From Clostridiales bacterium (GTDB lineage Bacteria; Bacillota; Clostridia; Lachnospirales; Lachnospiraceae): DNA of 50,347 bases. Position 1 is the stretch's first letter. Every line of letters starts with the position of its first letter. Location: the NCBI GenBank assembly GCA_021203005.1, contig JAJQCB010000127.1, forward strand, positions 1 through 50,347, written 5' to 3'. A program made the translations under genes and the position numbers. Shown here piece by piece: positions 10,170 through 18,769 of this stretch. The notes below the pieces were generated by a model. It was not told the DNA's origin and did no database searches. It saw only the letters and a list, made by a program, of their open reading frames with translations.

Positions 10170-10174
10170 ACAAT

Positions 10175-11068
10175 ATGATCACACTGACCCAGATGGAGTA
10201 TTTTCTTGAAGTGGCGCAGTGTAAGAGCCTGTCCATGGCGGCTGAGCACTTATTTATGACTCAGCCTGCCCTGGGCAGACAGATGACGGCCATGGAAAAG
10301 GAATTGAATATGCAGCTGTTTATCCGTTCTTACAGGGGGATAAAACTGACGCCCGCCGGTATGATTCTGGAAGAACGGTTTCGCGAAATTCTGGATTTGT
10401 ACAGGGAATCCGTAAAGCTTGCGGAAAGCAAGAGCTATGGTTATGTAGGGAAACTGACGCTGGGTCTGCTGGATGGTTTGAATCTCGACACAATACTGTT
10501 TTACACTCTGGACAGATTCAAAGCAGAGTACCCGAATGTAGAGGTAGTGATTCAAAGCAAGTCGTTTGGTGATATTTCAGCAGGGCTGCAAAGCGGCCAG
10601 CTGGATGCCGGGATTTCACTGAATATTAATTTCCTTGAAGAGTCGGCGATACAAACATATGATATAAAAATGTATCAGCCGGCCTTTGCGGTTCCGGTCA
10701 ATCATCCTCTTGCAGAAAAAGAGTCTGTCTCTTATGAAGATTTCAGAAACTATCCGTTGATGATCGTGAGGGCGGCGGATTCTTTTTACGGAAATGAATT
10801 TGTCAAAGGTCAGTTCCGCACCTATGGCGGGTTTGTGCCGCAGCTGCATTTTGCGGATAATATGCAGGATGTGCTGCTCTGGGTAGAGTCCGGACAGGAG
10901 TGCGCTCTGCTGAATATGAGCATGAAGCTGATTGATAACCCGATGATAAAAATGTACCCTTTTGATGATCCGTATCCCAATTATATTCAGCTGGGCTGTC
11001 TGAAAACAAATCACAATCCGATGATTTCGGTTGCGCTTTCGTTTCTGAGGGAAGCGTCAGATCAATAG
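10175..11068 (+). CDS. LysR-family transcriptional regulator
   Basis: This 297-residue protein has the LysR winged-helix domain at residues 1-60 (MITLTQMEYFLEVAQCKSLS, then TQPALGRQMTAMEKEL) and a periplasmic-binding-like effector domain from about 90 onward. It starts five bases after the beta-galactosidase stop and shares its direction, whereas LysR genes are more often divergent from their targets. This suggests one transcript and control of the galactosidase or of itself. An intrinsic terminator follows. The effector is unknown. Confidence 0.9.
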   Translation: MITLTQMEYFLEVAQCKSLSMAAEHLFMTQPALGRQMTAMEKELNMQLFIRSYRGIKLTPAGMILEERFREILDLYRESVKLAESKSYGYVGKLTLGLLDGLNLDTILFYTLDRFKAEYPNVEVVIQSKSFGDISAGLQSGQLDAGISLNINFLEESAIQTYDIKMYQPAFAVPVNHPLAEKESVSYEDFRNYPLMIVRAADSFYGNEFVKGQFRTYGGFVPQLHFADNMQDVLLWVESGQECALLNMSMKLIDNPMIKMYPFDDPYPNYIQLGCLKTNHNPMISVALSFLREASDQ

Positions 11069-11090
11069 TTGAATAGATATGGAAAGTAAC

Positions 11091-11126
11091 GGGAGGATAT
11101 GCCTTTTTGGCATACCTTCCTTTTTT
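11091..11126 (+). terminator. Intrinsic terminator after the lysR gene
   Basis: GGGAGG-ATATGCC pairs with GGCATA-CCTTCC around a TTTTT loop (11091-11120) and is followed by six T residues. It separates the galactosidase unit from the UroD-family gene. Confidence 0.85.
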
Positions 11127-11206
11127 AATAGGCATTTTTCTAAAACGGAAATTCAAATTATAATAGACATATCTTACAGGACGGTCCGGTATAAGAATAA
11201 TAAGAA

Positions 11207-11259
11207 AGGTAATTACGAAACTGCTAATGGCGCAGTTTTCAACAATTTCGCAATTGCCT
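11207..11259. repeat. Short palindromic repeat, copy 1
   Basis: This is a 53-bp element bounded by AGGTAATTACGAAACTG and CAATTTCGCAATTGCCT, which form imperfect inverted arms. It lies about 30 bases upstream of the UroD-family gene start. It resembles the element at 13552-13617 and partly the one at 31791-31830. Confidence 0.6.
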
Positions 11260-11289
11260 GAGAATAATAAGAGGAATGGAGGCAGCAGG

Positions 11290-12243
11290 ATGACACACAA
11301 GGAACTGGTATTAGAGGTATATAAACATAAAAATGTCGGTTACGTGCCGTGTATTTTTACAGATATGGACATTTTTAAATCGGCGGCGATCAATGAACGG
11401 CCGGAGCAGGGAGGAAAGGACTGGTTTGGCGTTGACTGGACTTTTGTGCCGGAGGTCATGTCTCCCATGGTGACCCCGGGTACGAAAGTGATCACAGATG
11501 TTACAAAGTGGAAAGAGCAGGTAAAATTCCCTGACCTGACGCAGTATGACTGGGAGAAATTTGCCGCGGAAGAAACCGCCTCCTGGGACAGGGAAAATAA
11601 GGTTTCCTATATGATGCTGATAAACGGGATCTTTGAGCGCACCCACGCTCTGATGGGCTTTGAGGATGCACTCTGCGCAATGTATGAAGAACCGGAAGCG
11701 TATCAGGAACTGATCGATGCAATCACAGATTATAAAGTTGAGGTGATCAAAATCATCGGGAAGTATTATAAGCCGGATGTCCTGGCCTGTCATGATGATT
11801 TCGCGTCCGAAGACCGGCTTTTTATGAGCATTGACATGTGGGAGGAGTTTTTCAAAGAGCCCACGCAGCGATTGATTGACGCGGTACATGAACAGGGGAT
11901 TATCTACGAGCAGCACTGCTGCGGATATGTATATCCGATTTTTGACCAGCTTGTGGAGATGGGGATTGACGCGATTGAACCGCTGCAGGTAAAAAATCCT
12001 CTGAGGGAAATGAAAGATAAATATCAGGACCGGGTTACATTTGTGGGCGGTTATGACGTCCAGAATGTGTATGACAGGGTCGGCGTTACCGAAGAGGAGA
12101 TGCGCGCTGAGACGAAACGCGTGATGGATCTCATGGCGCCCGGAGGCAGCTTTATCTCATTCCCCCTGACCATTACCTTTGATTTTGTCCCTGTATTTAT
12201 TGATGAACATATGAAGTATGCGTTTGATTATGGGGATAAGTAA
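11290..12243 (+). CDS. Uroporphyrinogen decarboxylase-family protein (corrinoid methyltransferase-like)
   Basis: This 317-residue protein has the UroD/MtaA TIM-barrel fold. Members either decarboxylate uroporphyrinogen III or move methyl groups between corrinoid proteins and thiols. The HCCG motif in the second half fits the zinc-binding region of MtaA-like methyltransferases better than heme enzymes. The start at 11290 is chosen because GGAGG lies just before it; an upstream in-frame ATG at 11227 falls inside a repeat element. No corrinoid protein, heme gene or methyltransferase partner is adjacent, so the substrate cannot be assigned. A strong terminator follows. Confidence 0.78.
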   Translation: MTHKELVLEVYKHKNVGYVPCIFTDMDIFKSAAINERPEQGGKDWFGVDWTFVPEVMSPMVTPGTKVITDVTKWKEQVKFPDLTQYDWEKFAAEETASWDRENKVSYMMLINGIFERTHALMGFEDALCAMYEEPEAYQELIDAITDYKVEVIKIIGKYYKPDVLACHDDFASEDRLFMSIDMWEEFFKEPTQRLIDAVHEQGIIYEQHCCGYVYPIFDQLVEMGIDAIEPLQVKNPLREMKDKYQDRVTFVGGYDVQNVYDRVGVTEEEMRAETKRVMDLMAPGGSFISFPLTITFDFVPVFIDEHMKYAFDYGDK

Positions 12244-12283
12244 TATTTTTGCATCTTGAATGAAAAATAGTGTGAACGGAAGA

Positions 12284-12315
12284 AGACAGGAAGCTTTTTG
12301 CTCCTGTCTTTTTTT
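12284..12315 (+). terminator. Intrinsic terminator after the UroD-family gene
   Basis: AGACAGGA and TCCTGTCT form a perfect 8-bp stem (12284-12309) followed by a run of T residues. Confidence 0.9.
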
Positions 12316-12613
12316 CTGCGCAGAGGGGTGCGTAAGGAATATGCCAGCTGTGCTGTCTGCATCCCGAGCGGCGAATAAGAGGCAATAGAGGCCTCCTGCC
12401 CGATTACATCTGGCGCTGCAGGTTCCGGAAACATTGATAGGCAATTCTGCAGCAGAGACTGCACAAAGAAAAATTTACCCCGATCTTACAAAAGGTGCAA
12501 TGGAAATTTTACACACCTGTAGTAGCTTTATGATGATATCGGGAACCCGTAGGTACGATAATTTTGTAAGGGTTTTAATCCCAATACTATTTATAGAAAG
12601 AAAGGGGATTGCG
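12316..12613. other. Long leader region of the PstS-like gene, no gene seen
   Basis: About 300 bases lie between the terminator and the lipoprotein start. No convincing coding frame was found. CTTACA at 12485 and TTTACA at 12508 are 23 bases apart and resemble half-sites of a PhoP box, but intermediate repeats are missing. A GATAAT box near 12557 is a possible -10 element without a good -35. The GAAAGGGG before the start at 12614 is the ribosome-binding site. Confidence 0.35.
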
Positions 12614-13549
12614 ATGAACAAGAGAAAAAACTCCCTGTCGGTTTTCCGGCATAGAACATTTTTATCTGTTGTTTTGCTGATTGGAGTAATGATATTGATG
12701 ACCGTAAGCGCCTGCGGCGGCGCATCAGATCAAAGCGCAGTGAAAGTGGACGGTCTGGATACGCTGGGTGCGGTACAGGTAATTTCCCGTGAGGAGGGTT
12801 CCGGCACGCGGAGTTCGTTTGCGCAGCTGCTCGGCTTCGACGACAGTGAGGATGAGACAAAGTCCGACAGGACGACGGATGACGCGGTGATTGCAGAGGA
12901 CGCGGAGGCGGTGATTGCGGCGGTGCGCGGGGAGGAATCCGCGATCGGCTACATTTCCATGGGTTCTCTGGATGAACTGGAGAGTGAAACGGTACTTTCT
13001 GTCGACGGCGCGGCAGGCACGATAGAAAATGTAAAAAAGGGAGATTATACCATAAGCCGTCCGTTTCTTCTGGCGTGGAGCGGAAGCCTGAGTGACCTGG
13101 AGGAAGATTTCCTGACCTACATAGACGGAAAAGGGCAGAGCATTGTGGGAGAATCCTATGTGACGGTGGGCGAAAGCACCACTTTCCTTTCCGGGCAGTA
13201 TGCGGGAACGATTACCATACATGGATCCACGTCCGCGGCGCCTCTGCTGGAGGAGCTGGCGGCGGAATATATGGAGATCAATACAAATGCGGTCGTCGAG
13301 GTGGTGGCGAGTGATTCCACCTCCGGCTTAAACGATGCGATGCAGGGTGCCTGTGACTTCGGCGCGGCTTCCAGGGAACTGAAAAGTTACGAGGAAGAAC
13401 TGCTGGATTATCAGGTATTTGCCTACGATGGTATTGCGGTGATTGTAAATGAGGCAAATCCGCTGACGGATGTGACCCCGGAAGAACTGGCGGATTTGTT
13501 TACCGGAGAGATCAAAAGCTGGGACGAAATAAACGCCGGGAGAGAATAA
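12614..13549 (+). CDS. PstS-like phosphate-binding lipoprotein with permuted halves
   Basis: This 311-residue secreted substrate-binding protein has a signal peptide and lipobox ending at Cys34 (VSAC). Residues about 50-190 resemble the C-terminal half of PstS (VISREEGSGTRSSF, then AIGYISMGSL, then YTISRPFLLAWSG). Residues about 200-305 resemble the N-terminal half (ITIHGSTSAAPLLEELA, DFGAASRELK, YDGIAVIVNEANPLTDV, LFTGEIKSWDEI). The chain therefore reads in circularly permuted order and stops where a normal PstS would continue into its GSGTR segment. The start at 12614 has AAAGGGG before it and gives the signal peptide directly. It is followed by a Na/Pi cotransporter instead of pstCAB. Phosphate or another oxyanion is the likely ligand. 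Confidence 0.78.
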   Translation: MNKRKNSLSVFRHRTFLSVVLLIGVMILMTVSACGGASDQSAVKVDGLDTLGAVQVISREEGSGTRSSFAQLLGFDDSEDETKSDRTTDDAVIAEDAEAVIAAVRGEESAIGYISMGSLDELESETVLSVDGAAGTIENVKKGDYTISRPFLLAWSGSLSDLEEDFLTYIDGKGQSIVGESYVTVGESTTFLSGQYAGTITIHGSTSAAPLLEELAAEYMEINTNAVVEVVASDSTSGLNDAMQGACDFGAASRELKSYEEELLDYQVFAYDGIAVIVNEANPLTDVTPEELADLFTGEIKSWDEINAGRE

Positions 13550-13551
13550 AC

Positions 13552-13617
13552 AGGTAATTGCGAAACTGATTATGTTGCACATATCAGCGTACATTTTCAA
13601 TAGTTTCGCAATCGCCT
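13552..13617. repeat. Short palindromic repeat, copy 2
   Basis: This 66-bp element has arms AGGTAATTGCGAAACT and AGTTTCGCAATCGCCT, which pair at 14 of 16 positions. It starts two bases after the PstS-like stop and ends 33 bases before the Na/Pi cotransporter start, so it could fold in the intercistronic RNA. Confidence 0.75.
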
Positions 13618-13650
13618 AAAGAGAGTAAAGCACGAAGGGAGAAACAGAAA

Positions 13651-15342
13651 ATGAATGAGACAGTCCAGATTATTTTCGGATTATGCGGCGGTCTTGCCAT
13701 ATTTATCTTTGGCATGAATATGATGAGCGACTGCCTGCAGAAAGCAGCTGGCGAGAAGATGAAGAGCATCCTGGCGCTTCTGACGAAAAACCGTATTTTA
13801 GGCGTGATTGCAGGCGCGCTGGTGACCGCGGTTCTGCAGAGCAGCAGCGCTACTACGGTGATGGCAATCGGATTTGTCAGCGCGGGACTGATGACGCTGC
13901 CCCAGGCGATTCCAATTATTCTGGGAGCCAACATCGGCACAACGATGACGGCGCAGATTATCGCATTTAAGATTACAAACTATATTTATGTATTTATTTT
14001 TGCAGGGTTTATCATTGCTTTTATCACGAAAAATGAAAAAATCCGGAATATCGGCCAGACGATTTTTGCATTCGGCCTCCTTTTCCTTGGAATCGAGACG
14101 ATGGGAGATGTCATGAAGCCGCTGGCCTCCAGTCCTGTTTTCACCCAACTGATCGGACAGGTGGCAAATGTTCCGATCCTCGGCGTGGCCGTGGGTACGC
14201 TGATGACGCTGGTGGTGCAGAGCAGCAGCGCCACCATTGCCGTGCTGCAGAATTTTGCCTCACAGGCCGGGCCGGACGGCGTGACCAGTATACTGGGGCT
14301 GGCCGGCGCCATCCCGATTCTGCTGGGCGATAATATCGGTACCACGATCACCGCATTGCTTGCTTCGATCGGGCAGTCGCGGGATGCGAAGCGGACGGCC
14401 GTGGCACACACGGTGTTTAATGTATCCGGCGCAGTAATCTTTATCTGGTTTGTCAAACCGTTTGCAAAGTTTATTCAGTACATTTCGCCTAAGGGTGCGG
14501 AGGTAGATGTGATTTCCCGCCAGATCGCCAATGCGCACACGGTGTTCAACATTACGATGACCATCATCTGGGTCTGCCTGCTGGGGCTTTTGATTAAGAT
14601 TGTTATGAAAATTGTGCCTGATGGAAAAGCGGGAGAGGTAGATCTGTCCACGCCGGTTTATCTGGATAAAAATGTGATTCATCAGCCTGCGGCGGCTCTC
14701 CGCCTGGTGGCTCAGGAAGTCCTCCGCTGCGGTGATATGGTAAAAACAATGCTGACGGATGTAACCGGTATGGTTCGGGATAACAATGCCAATATCATGA
14801 AGAATGTGGAAAAATATAAGAAAGCGTTAAATGATATGGATGGCGAGATCAACGATTACATTGCGGAGCTTTTTTCTTCCGGAACTCTGACGGAACAGCA
14901 GGCCTCCCAGACCGCGCGGCTTTTATGCGTGCTCAGTGATGTGACCAGGATGGGAAATCTTTCTGCGGATATGGCGGACGCCGTCTGGAATAAAGCGGAG
15001 AAAAAATATGTCTTTTCCGAGGCGGCCGACCAGGATATCGGAGACTGTTTAAAAAAGATTTCCGGTATGTATGAGGATTCCATGGCCGCAATGGCCCGCG
15101 GGGATTTTGAGACGCTCGCCGATATTCTGCGGTATAATGAGGAAATTCTGAACCTGGATGTTGATCTGCGTCAGTCCCATATGCAGCGTGTACAGACCGG
15201 ACTGTGCAAAAAGGAGATGACTGCTCCGTTTACCCAGATCTTAAACTGCATTGACCGTATGGGCAACGGCTGTGTCAATCTGGCGGAGGGCGCTCTGGAT
15301 CAGATGAATTTCTGCTACTTCATCGGGGAGGCGAAAGAATGA
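13651..15342 (+). CDS. Na/Pi cotransporter with PhoU-like C-terminal domain
   Basis: This 563-residue membrane protein is of the NptA/YjbB type (PF02690), coupling sodium to phosphate movement in either direction. It carries the two hallmark QSSSAT repeats at about residues 63 and 190, within two inverted membrane repeats covering residues 1-330. Residues about 345-560 are helical and PhoU-like and probably sense phosphate status. GGGAG precedes the ATG. It follows the PstS-like gene and overlaps the corA start by four bases (ATGA), suggesting translational coupling. Confidence 0.9.
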   Translation: MNETVQIIFGLCGGLAIFIFGMNMMSDCLQKAAGEKMKSILALLTKNRILGVIAGALVTAVLQSSSATTVMAIGFVSAGLMTLPQAIPIILGANIGTTMTAQIIAFKITNYIYVFIFAGFIIAFITKNEKIRNIGQTIFAFGLLFLGIETMGDVMKPLASSPVFTQLIGQVANVPILGVAVGTLMTLVVQSSSATIAVLQNFASQAGPDGVTSILGLAGAIPILLGDNIGTTITALLASIGQSRDAKRTAVAHTVFNVSGAVIFIWFVKPFAKFIQYISPKGAEVDVISRQIANAHTVFNITMTIIWVCLLGLLIKIVMKIVPDGKAGEVDLSTPVYLDKNVIHQPAAALRLVAQEVLRCGDMVKTMLTDVTGMVRDNNANIMKNVEKYKKALNDMDGEINDYIAELFSSGTLTEQQASQTARLLCVLSDVTRMGNLSADMADAVWNKAEKKYVFSEAADQDIGDCLKKISGMYEDSMAAMARGDFETLADILRYNEEILNLDVDLRQSHMQRVQTGLCKKEMTAPFTQILNCIDRMGNGCVNLAEGALDQMNFCYFIGEAKE

Positions 15343-16250
15343 TCTGTATGTTGGAGGAGCAGCTGCCGGAGGCAGATCTGGAGACTGCAAAGCGCGCCGT
15401 TTCCCAGGCAGTATTTTTGACCACAGAAAGAGAGTGCAGCGACTTGTTCAAAGCACTCTCTGTGCACGTGGAAATGGAAACTTCCCTTTCTGAAATCTGT
15501 TTCTGCAAGGCGGAGAGCCAGCAGGACTGTCTGTATGGAACGCTGGCTGTTCCGCGGATTCTTGATGTCCTGGGAAAGCGGCATCAGATTGCCTATGTTG
15601 TTACGGAGCGTTATCTGATTTTTATCGACAACACGGATTTTACGGAGCGGATGATCCGGCAGATCCGCGTGAAACGGGCGCAGCAACGCATGCGGAGAGA
15701 ACGCTTTCTGTACTATTTCATGCTGGAGCTGATGGCGAAAGACTCTGTCCTTCTGGAGACATATGAAAACGCGCTGATGGATATGGAGGATGAGATAACC
15801 AGTGATGCTCCGGAAAATTTTTTAAGCCGTCTCCAGCCCCTGCGCAAGCAGCTTCTGACCTTGCGCGGATATTATGATCAGCTTATGGACATGGCGCGGG
15901 AATTGGAGGAGAATGAAGACCGCTATTTTGCGAAAAAACAGCTGAAGTATTTCAACACGATTGCGGACCGGGCGGAGCGTCAGAAAGACCGGGTGAGCAC
16001 ACTCTTAGAGTATGCCCAGCAGGTCCATGACGCTTACCAGGCTACGGTGGACAGCCGCCAGAACTCCAATATGCAGTTTCTGACGGTTATATCTACCATC
16101 TTTTTTCCGCTGACTCTGATCACCGGGTGGTATGGGATGAATTTTGAAAACATGCCGGAGTTAAAGCATGGGTATCCGATTGTGGTGCTGCTGAGCCTGG
16201 CGGTGCTGGCGATCTGCATCGGGTTGTTTAAAAAGAAGAAGATTTTGTAG
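15339..16250 (+). CDS. CorA-family divalent cation transporter
   Basis: This 303-residue CorA-type channel for Mg2+ or a related divalent cation has a long cytoplasmic N-terminal domain with the stalk helix (about 190-245). Two membrane helices at the C-terminus flank the signature Gly-Met-Asn at residues 266-268 (YGMNFENMP), and the C-terminus ends in a basic tail. The start overlaps the Na/Pi cotransporter stop by ATGA. This coupling suggests co-movement or balance of phosphate and magnesium, an inference from the arrangement. The next gene is convergent and no clear T-rich terminator was seen between them. Confidence 0.88.
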   Translation: MICMLEEQLPEADLETAKRAVSQAVFLTTERECSDLFKALSVHVEMETSLSEICFCKAESQQDCLYGTLAVPRILDVLGKRHQIAYVVTERYLIFIDNTDFTERMIRQIRVKRAQQRMRRERFLYYFMLELMAKDSVLLETYENALMDMEDEITSDAPENFLSRLQPLRKQLLTLRGYYDQLMDMARELEENEDRYFAKKQLKYFNTIADRAERQKDRVSTLLEYAQQVHDAYQATVDSRQNSNMQFLTVISTIFFPLTLITGWYGMNFENMPELKHGYPIVVLLSLAVLAICIGLFKKKKIL

Positions 16251-16336
16251 AAAAGCTGCAATACTTTATTATTATGTAACTCAATGGAAAATCGCCATTG
16301 GCGTAAATTTCATATATGCAGCAAAGATGCATAGCT

Positions 16337-17881
16337 TTATTTTATTCCTGGCTGGTTCATCTCATAGGAGAGAATCAGCCATAATCTGTCTTTATAATCA
16401 TCAAAATCATCCTGCAGGAGTGAGTTGATTTTTTTGAAACGGTATACGAGCGAAGTACGGTGCATCTCCATGGCCTCCGCTGTGGCAACGAGATTTCGCT
16501 CATGAGTCAGATACATATATAAAGTGTATGCAAGTTCGGAATGATGTGCCTCGTCATATTCCAGGAGTAATTTCATCTTTGGATGGCAGAATACTTCCGG
16601 CGATTCATTCAGCGTAAAAATATTCAGTATATGATCCAGGTAATAGTCCTTGTAAAAGAACAGGTTCGGCTCTGCATGGCTACACACACCCAGTTCAATG
16701 GAACGAAGCGCCTGTTTATAATACTCTTCAAGGTTCAGAATATCCTGAAAACAATTGCTTAAACCGGCATAAAGGCCGTTTTCCTGACAGAATTGCCGCG
16801 CTGTTTCCAGATATTCCGGGGAGATCAGCTGTTTGGCAAGGATGTTAATAATGCAGACAACCTGTCCGTTATATATGATAACTTTTGAGTGCGGGAATCT
16901 GCTTTCTATCATGTTGCGGACCTGTACCGGATTCATGGTATGAACGCTCCTGGCGAGCTCAAAAACCATGCAGTACATATTGCCGGAGAATTCACTGGAC
17001 ACATACTGCATACGATATAATTCGCTCCGCGGAGCGGCTATTTTTTTATCCAGAAGATCTTTTAGAAAATATTCGTAGTTGAAACCTCTGGAATTATGGA
17101 TAAATGAATCTTTCCTCATCTGGAGATCAATAAATTTCTTTAAAACAAGGAGCATTTCACTGTCCGGAGATTTGAAAGGACGGTTTACCGCGGATACCAC
17201 AATATGCCCGAGGTTTTTCTGTGTATTGATCGAGCAGTAGAGCTGGTCATATCCCAGTTCCTCATTATATGCCTGTATTGGGATCTCGCTTTTCATCACG
17301 TGGCTGTGTAGGTTATGCCGGTCGGCCATCTTAAAATCTGCTTTTGTAAAGCCTTTATTTATCACAACATCGCTGTCAATATTCAGCTTCCGGATGGCTT
17401 CCCAGGTAGCCGCAATCAGGTTGTAGCCGCCGTCAAATACAAAGATAGGGTTATGCAGGACATTATAGGAATACTCCACCGCTTCCTGCAGCCCATCCTC
17501 AAAAGATAAGAATTCCAGAAGAGTCTGCCCAAACATGCCGATACCGCACTGGGAGTTAAAGTAATTCTGCAGACTTGTATAGACAGCGCTTACATCCTCC
17601 GCCTCAACCAGAAGCAGACTAATCTCTTTCGGAAACTGATCCGCCAGAGCCTGCAGGTCAGAGTCTGTCTGTGCTATATAGAGCATATGTATATTTTCCG
17701 TCACATTTTCGAACCGGATATTGTCATCCGCAGTACAGGTATACAAAAGATGATCCATATGCGGTGCCGGGGCGCTGCTCCACTTGGTCCATCCGGTCAG
17801 GCAGTGCCTGCCGTCTGAGTTTGTGAGTAAATTAGGCATGGAAGAAAACAGGTGCTGAATATTTTTAAGTCCTACATACAC
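16337..17881 (-). CDS. PucR-family transcriptional regulator
   Basis: This 514-residue regulator has the PucR/CdaR-type helix-turn-helix at its C-terminus (about 450-505: NLVATAEAMEMHRTSLVYR and the following segment). The middle contains a GGDEF-like CdaR region (about 280-400), and the N-terminal third is a divergent sensor. The GTG start at 17881 has AAGGA ten bases upstream. It is divergent from the ferredoxin gene and shares a 120-base promoter region with a 16-bp motif that recurs upstream of the thiolase gene. It is the likely activator of the acyl cassette and possibly of itself. The effector is not known. Confidence 0.85.
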   Translation of the reverse strand: MYVGLKNIQHLFSSMPNLLTNSDGRHCLTGWTKWSSAPAPHMDHLLYTCTADDNIRFENVTENIHMLYIAQTDSDLQALADQFPKEISLLLVEAEDVSAVYTSLQNYFNSQCGIGMFGQTLLEFLSFEDGLQEAVEYSYNVLHNPIFVFDGGYNLIAATWEAIRKLNIDSDVVINKGFTKADFKMADRHNLHSHVMKSEIPIQAYNEELGYDQLYCSINTQKNLGHIVVSAVNRPFKSPDSEMLLVLKKFIDLQMRKDSFIHNSRGFNYEYFLKDLLDKKIAAPRSELYRMQYVSSEFSGNMYCMVFELARSVHTMNPVQVRNMIESRFPHSKVIIYNGQVVCIINILAKQLISPEYLETARQFCQENGLYAGLSNCFQDILNLEEYYKQALRSIELGVCSHAEPNLFFYKDYYLDHILNIFTLNESPEVFCHPKMKLLLEYDEAHHSELAYTLYMYLTHERNLVATAEAMEMHRTSLVYRFKKINSLLQDDFDDYKDRLWLILSYEMNQPGIK

Positions 17882-17934
17882 AGTGACAGTCCTTCTTTCT
17901 CTCAGTGATGCTCACAGTGTAACATAAATTTATA

Positions 17935-17950
17935 CATTCGTGTAGAAAAA
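17935..17950 (+). promoter_or_regulatory. Candidate PucR operator, site 1
   Basis: CATTCGTGTAGAAAAA matches site 2 (21767-21782) at 15 of 16 positions and lies 66 bases before a TAGAAT box (18001-18006) that lacks a good -35. This is the geometry expected for an activator site. It also lies upstream of the divergent regulator gene. Confidence 0.5.
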
Positions 17951-18031
17951 ATCTCTTTTTTTTCATTCCCATTTCAGAAAGAAAAAAATCATATCACTGA
18001 TAGAATGAAAAGAAAACGCAGGAGGTATTTT

Positions 18032-18316
18032 ATGAGCTTGGTAGTGACAAACAAAGGTCAGCAGCAGAGCGTGAAATTCACGGTGGATACGGATCGCTGC
18101 TGCGGATGCAGGCGCTGTATCCGGCGATGCATGGAAAATGTATGGCAATGGGATAATGAAAATCATCATGCATACCCGAAATATCCGGATGAATGCGTGC
18201 TCTGTCTTCAGTGTGAGATGGACTGCCTGAATAATGTGATCGATATTACTCCGGTAGAATTTCTGCAAGTGGATCCGTTGGAGTACAGTGCGGGCCTGAT
18301 TAGTCTGGAAAATTAA
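18032..18316 (+). CDS. 2[4Fe-4S] ferredoxin-like protein
   Basis: This 94-residue electron carrier has two CxxCxxCxxxC motifs: Cys23, Cys26, Cys29 and Cys33, and a second set in ECVLCLQCEMDC. It resembles the beta subunits that pair with FAD-containing alpha subunits of the AprA/fumarate-reductase type. The ATG at 18032 has AGGAGG eight bases upstream; the earlier in-frame ATG at 18005 precedes that site. The next frame opens with what looks like the N-terminus of such a flavoprotein but is then truncated, so the ferredoxin may have lost its partner here. Confidence 0.88.
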   Translation: MSLVVTNKGQQQSVKFTVDTDRCCGCRRCIRRCMENVWQWDNENHHAYPKYPDECVLCLQCEMDCLNNVIDITPVEFLQVDPLEYSAGLISLEN

Positions 18317-18331
18317 AAGGAGGGAAGCAGT

Positions 18332-18688
18332 ATGGCTTGTTTGAAAGATTATGGGGAAGTTTACACCTCTGATATATTGGTTGTCGGCGGCGGCATGCCG
18401 AACGGCGCCATTTTCTGCTGGATCTGCACGGTTATTATATTTACCGCACAGGGAGCGCTCTGCAACCTGCTGCCGTCTTACGTGGCGACAAAATACGGCC
18501 GTTGGGATTATACATCCGGATATCAGGTGATTGGTTTCATGTTTGAAGCCGGAGCCGGTGTCGGCGTTATGATGACCGGATTCTTTGCCAGCGCGGCTTC
18601 CATGTATATCTTTGATATTATCTGCTTGGCAATCGGTCTTGTATTTATGGCTTTGTCCAGTGATAAATTTGTTGGAAAAGCAGGCTGA
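18332..18688 (+). pseudogene. Chimeric remnant: flavoprotein N-terminus joined to MFS transporter C-terminus
   Basis: The 118-codon frame has AAGGAGGG before its ATG. Residues 1-21 (ending TSDILVVGGGM) read like the start of an FAD-dependent oxidoreductase, cut inside the Rossmann glycine motif. From residue 22 the frame becomes the last membrane helices of a major facilitator transporter, ending in SSDKFVGKAG. The joint falls at about position 18395-18400. The simplest reading is an in-frame deletion that removed most of a flavoprotein gene, any genes between, and most of a transporter. An assembly error is the main alternative. The protein could still be made but should have neither activity. 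Confidence 0.72.
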
Positions 18689-18715
18689 TCCAATAACTTT
18701 ACCCTATTCATGAGG

Positions 18716-18769
18716 AACACCCCTGGGTCATGCTTTGATTGCAGGGGTGTTTTCCTGAGAACAGGAAAA
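18716..18769 (+). terminator. Tandem hairpins, probable terminator
   Basis: AACACCCCTG pairs perfectly with CAGGGGTGTT (18716-18751). A second stem, TTTTCCTG with CAGGAAAA, follows immediately and overlaps the T-run. They lie between the chimeric remnant and the phosphotransacylase gene and may attenuate rather than fully stop transcription. Confidence 0.7.

Noticed and set aside
12485-12513. PhoP box before the PstS-like gene
   Set aside because: Only two half-sites at about two-period spacing were found; the middle repeat is absent.
16266-16320. Terminator between corA and the PucR gene
   Set aside because: Only a 6-bp CAATGG/CCATTG stem without a T-run is visible.
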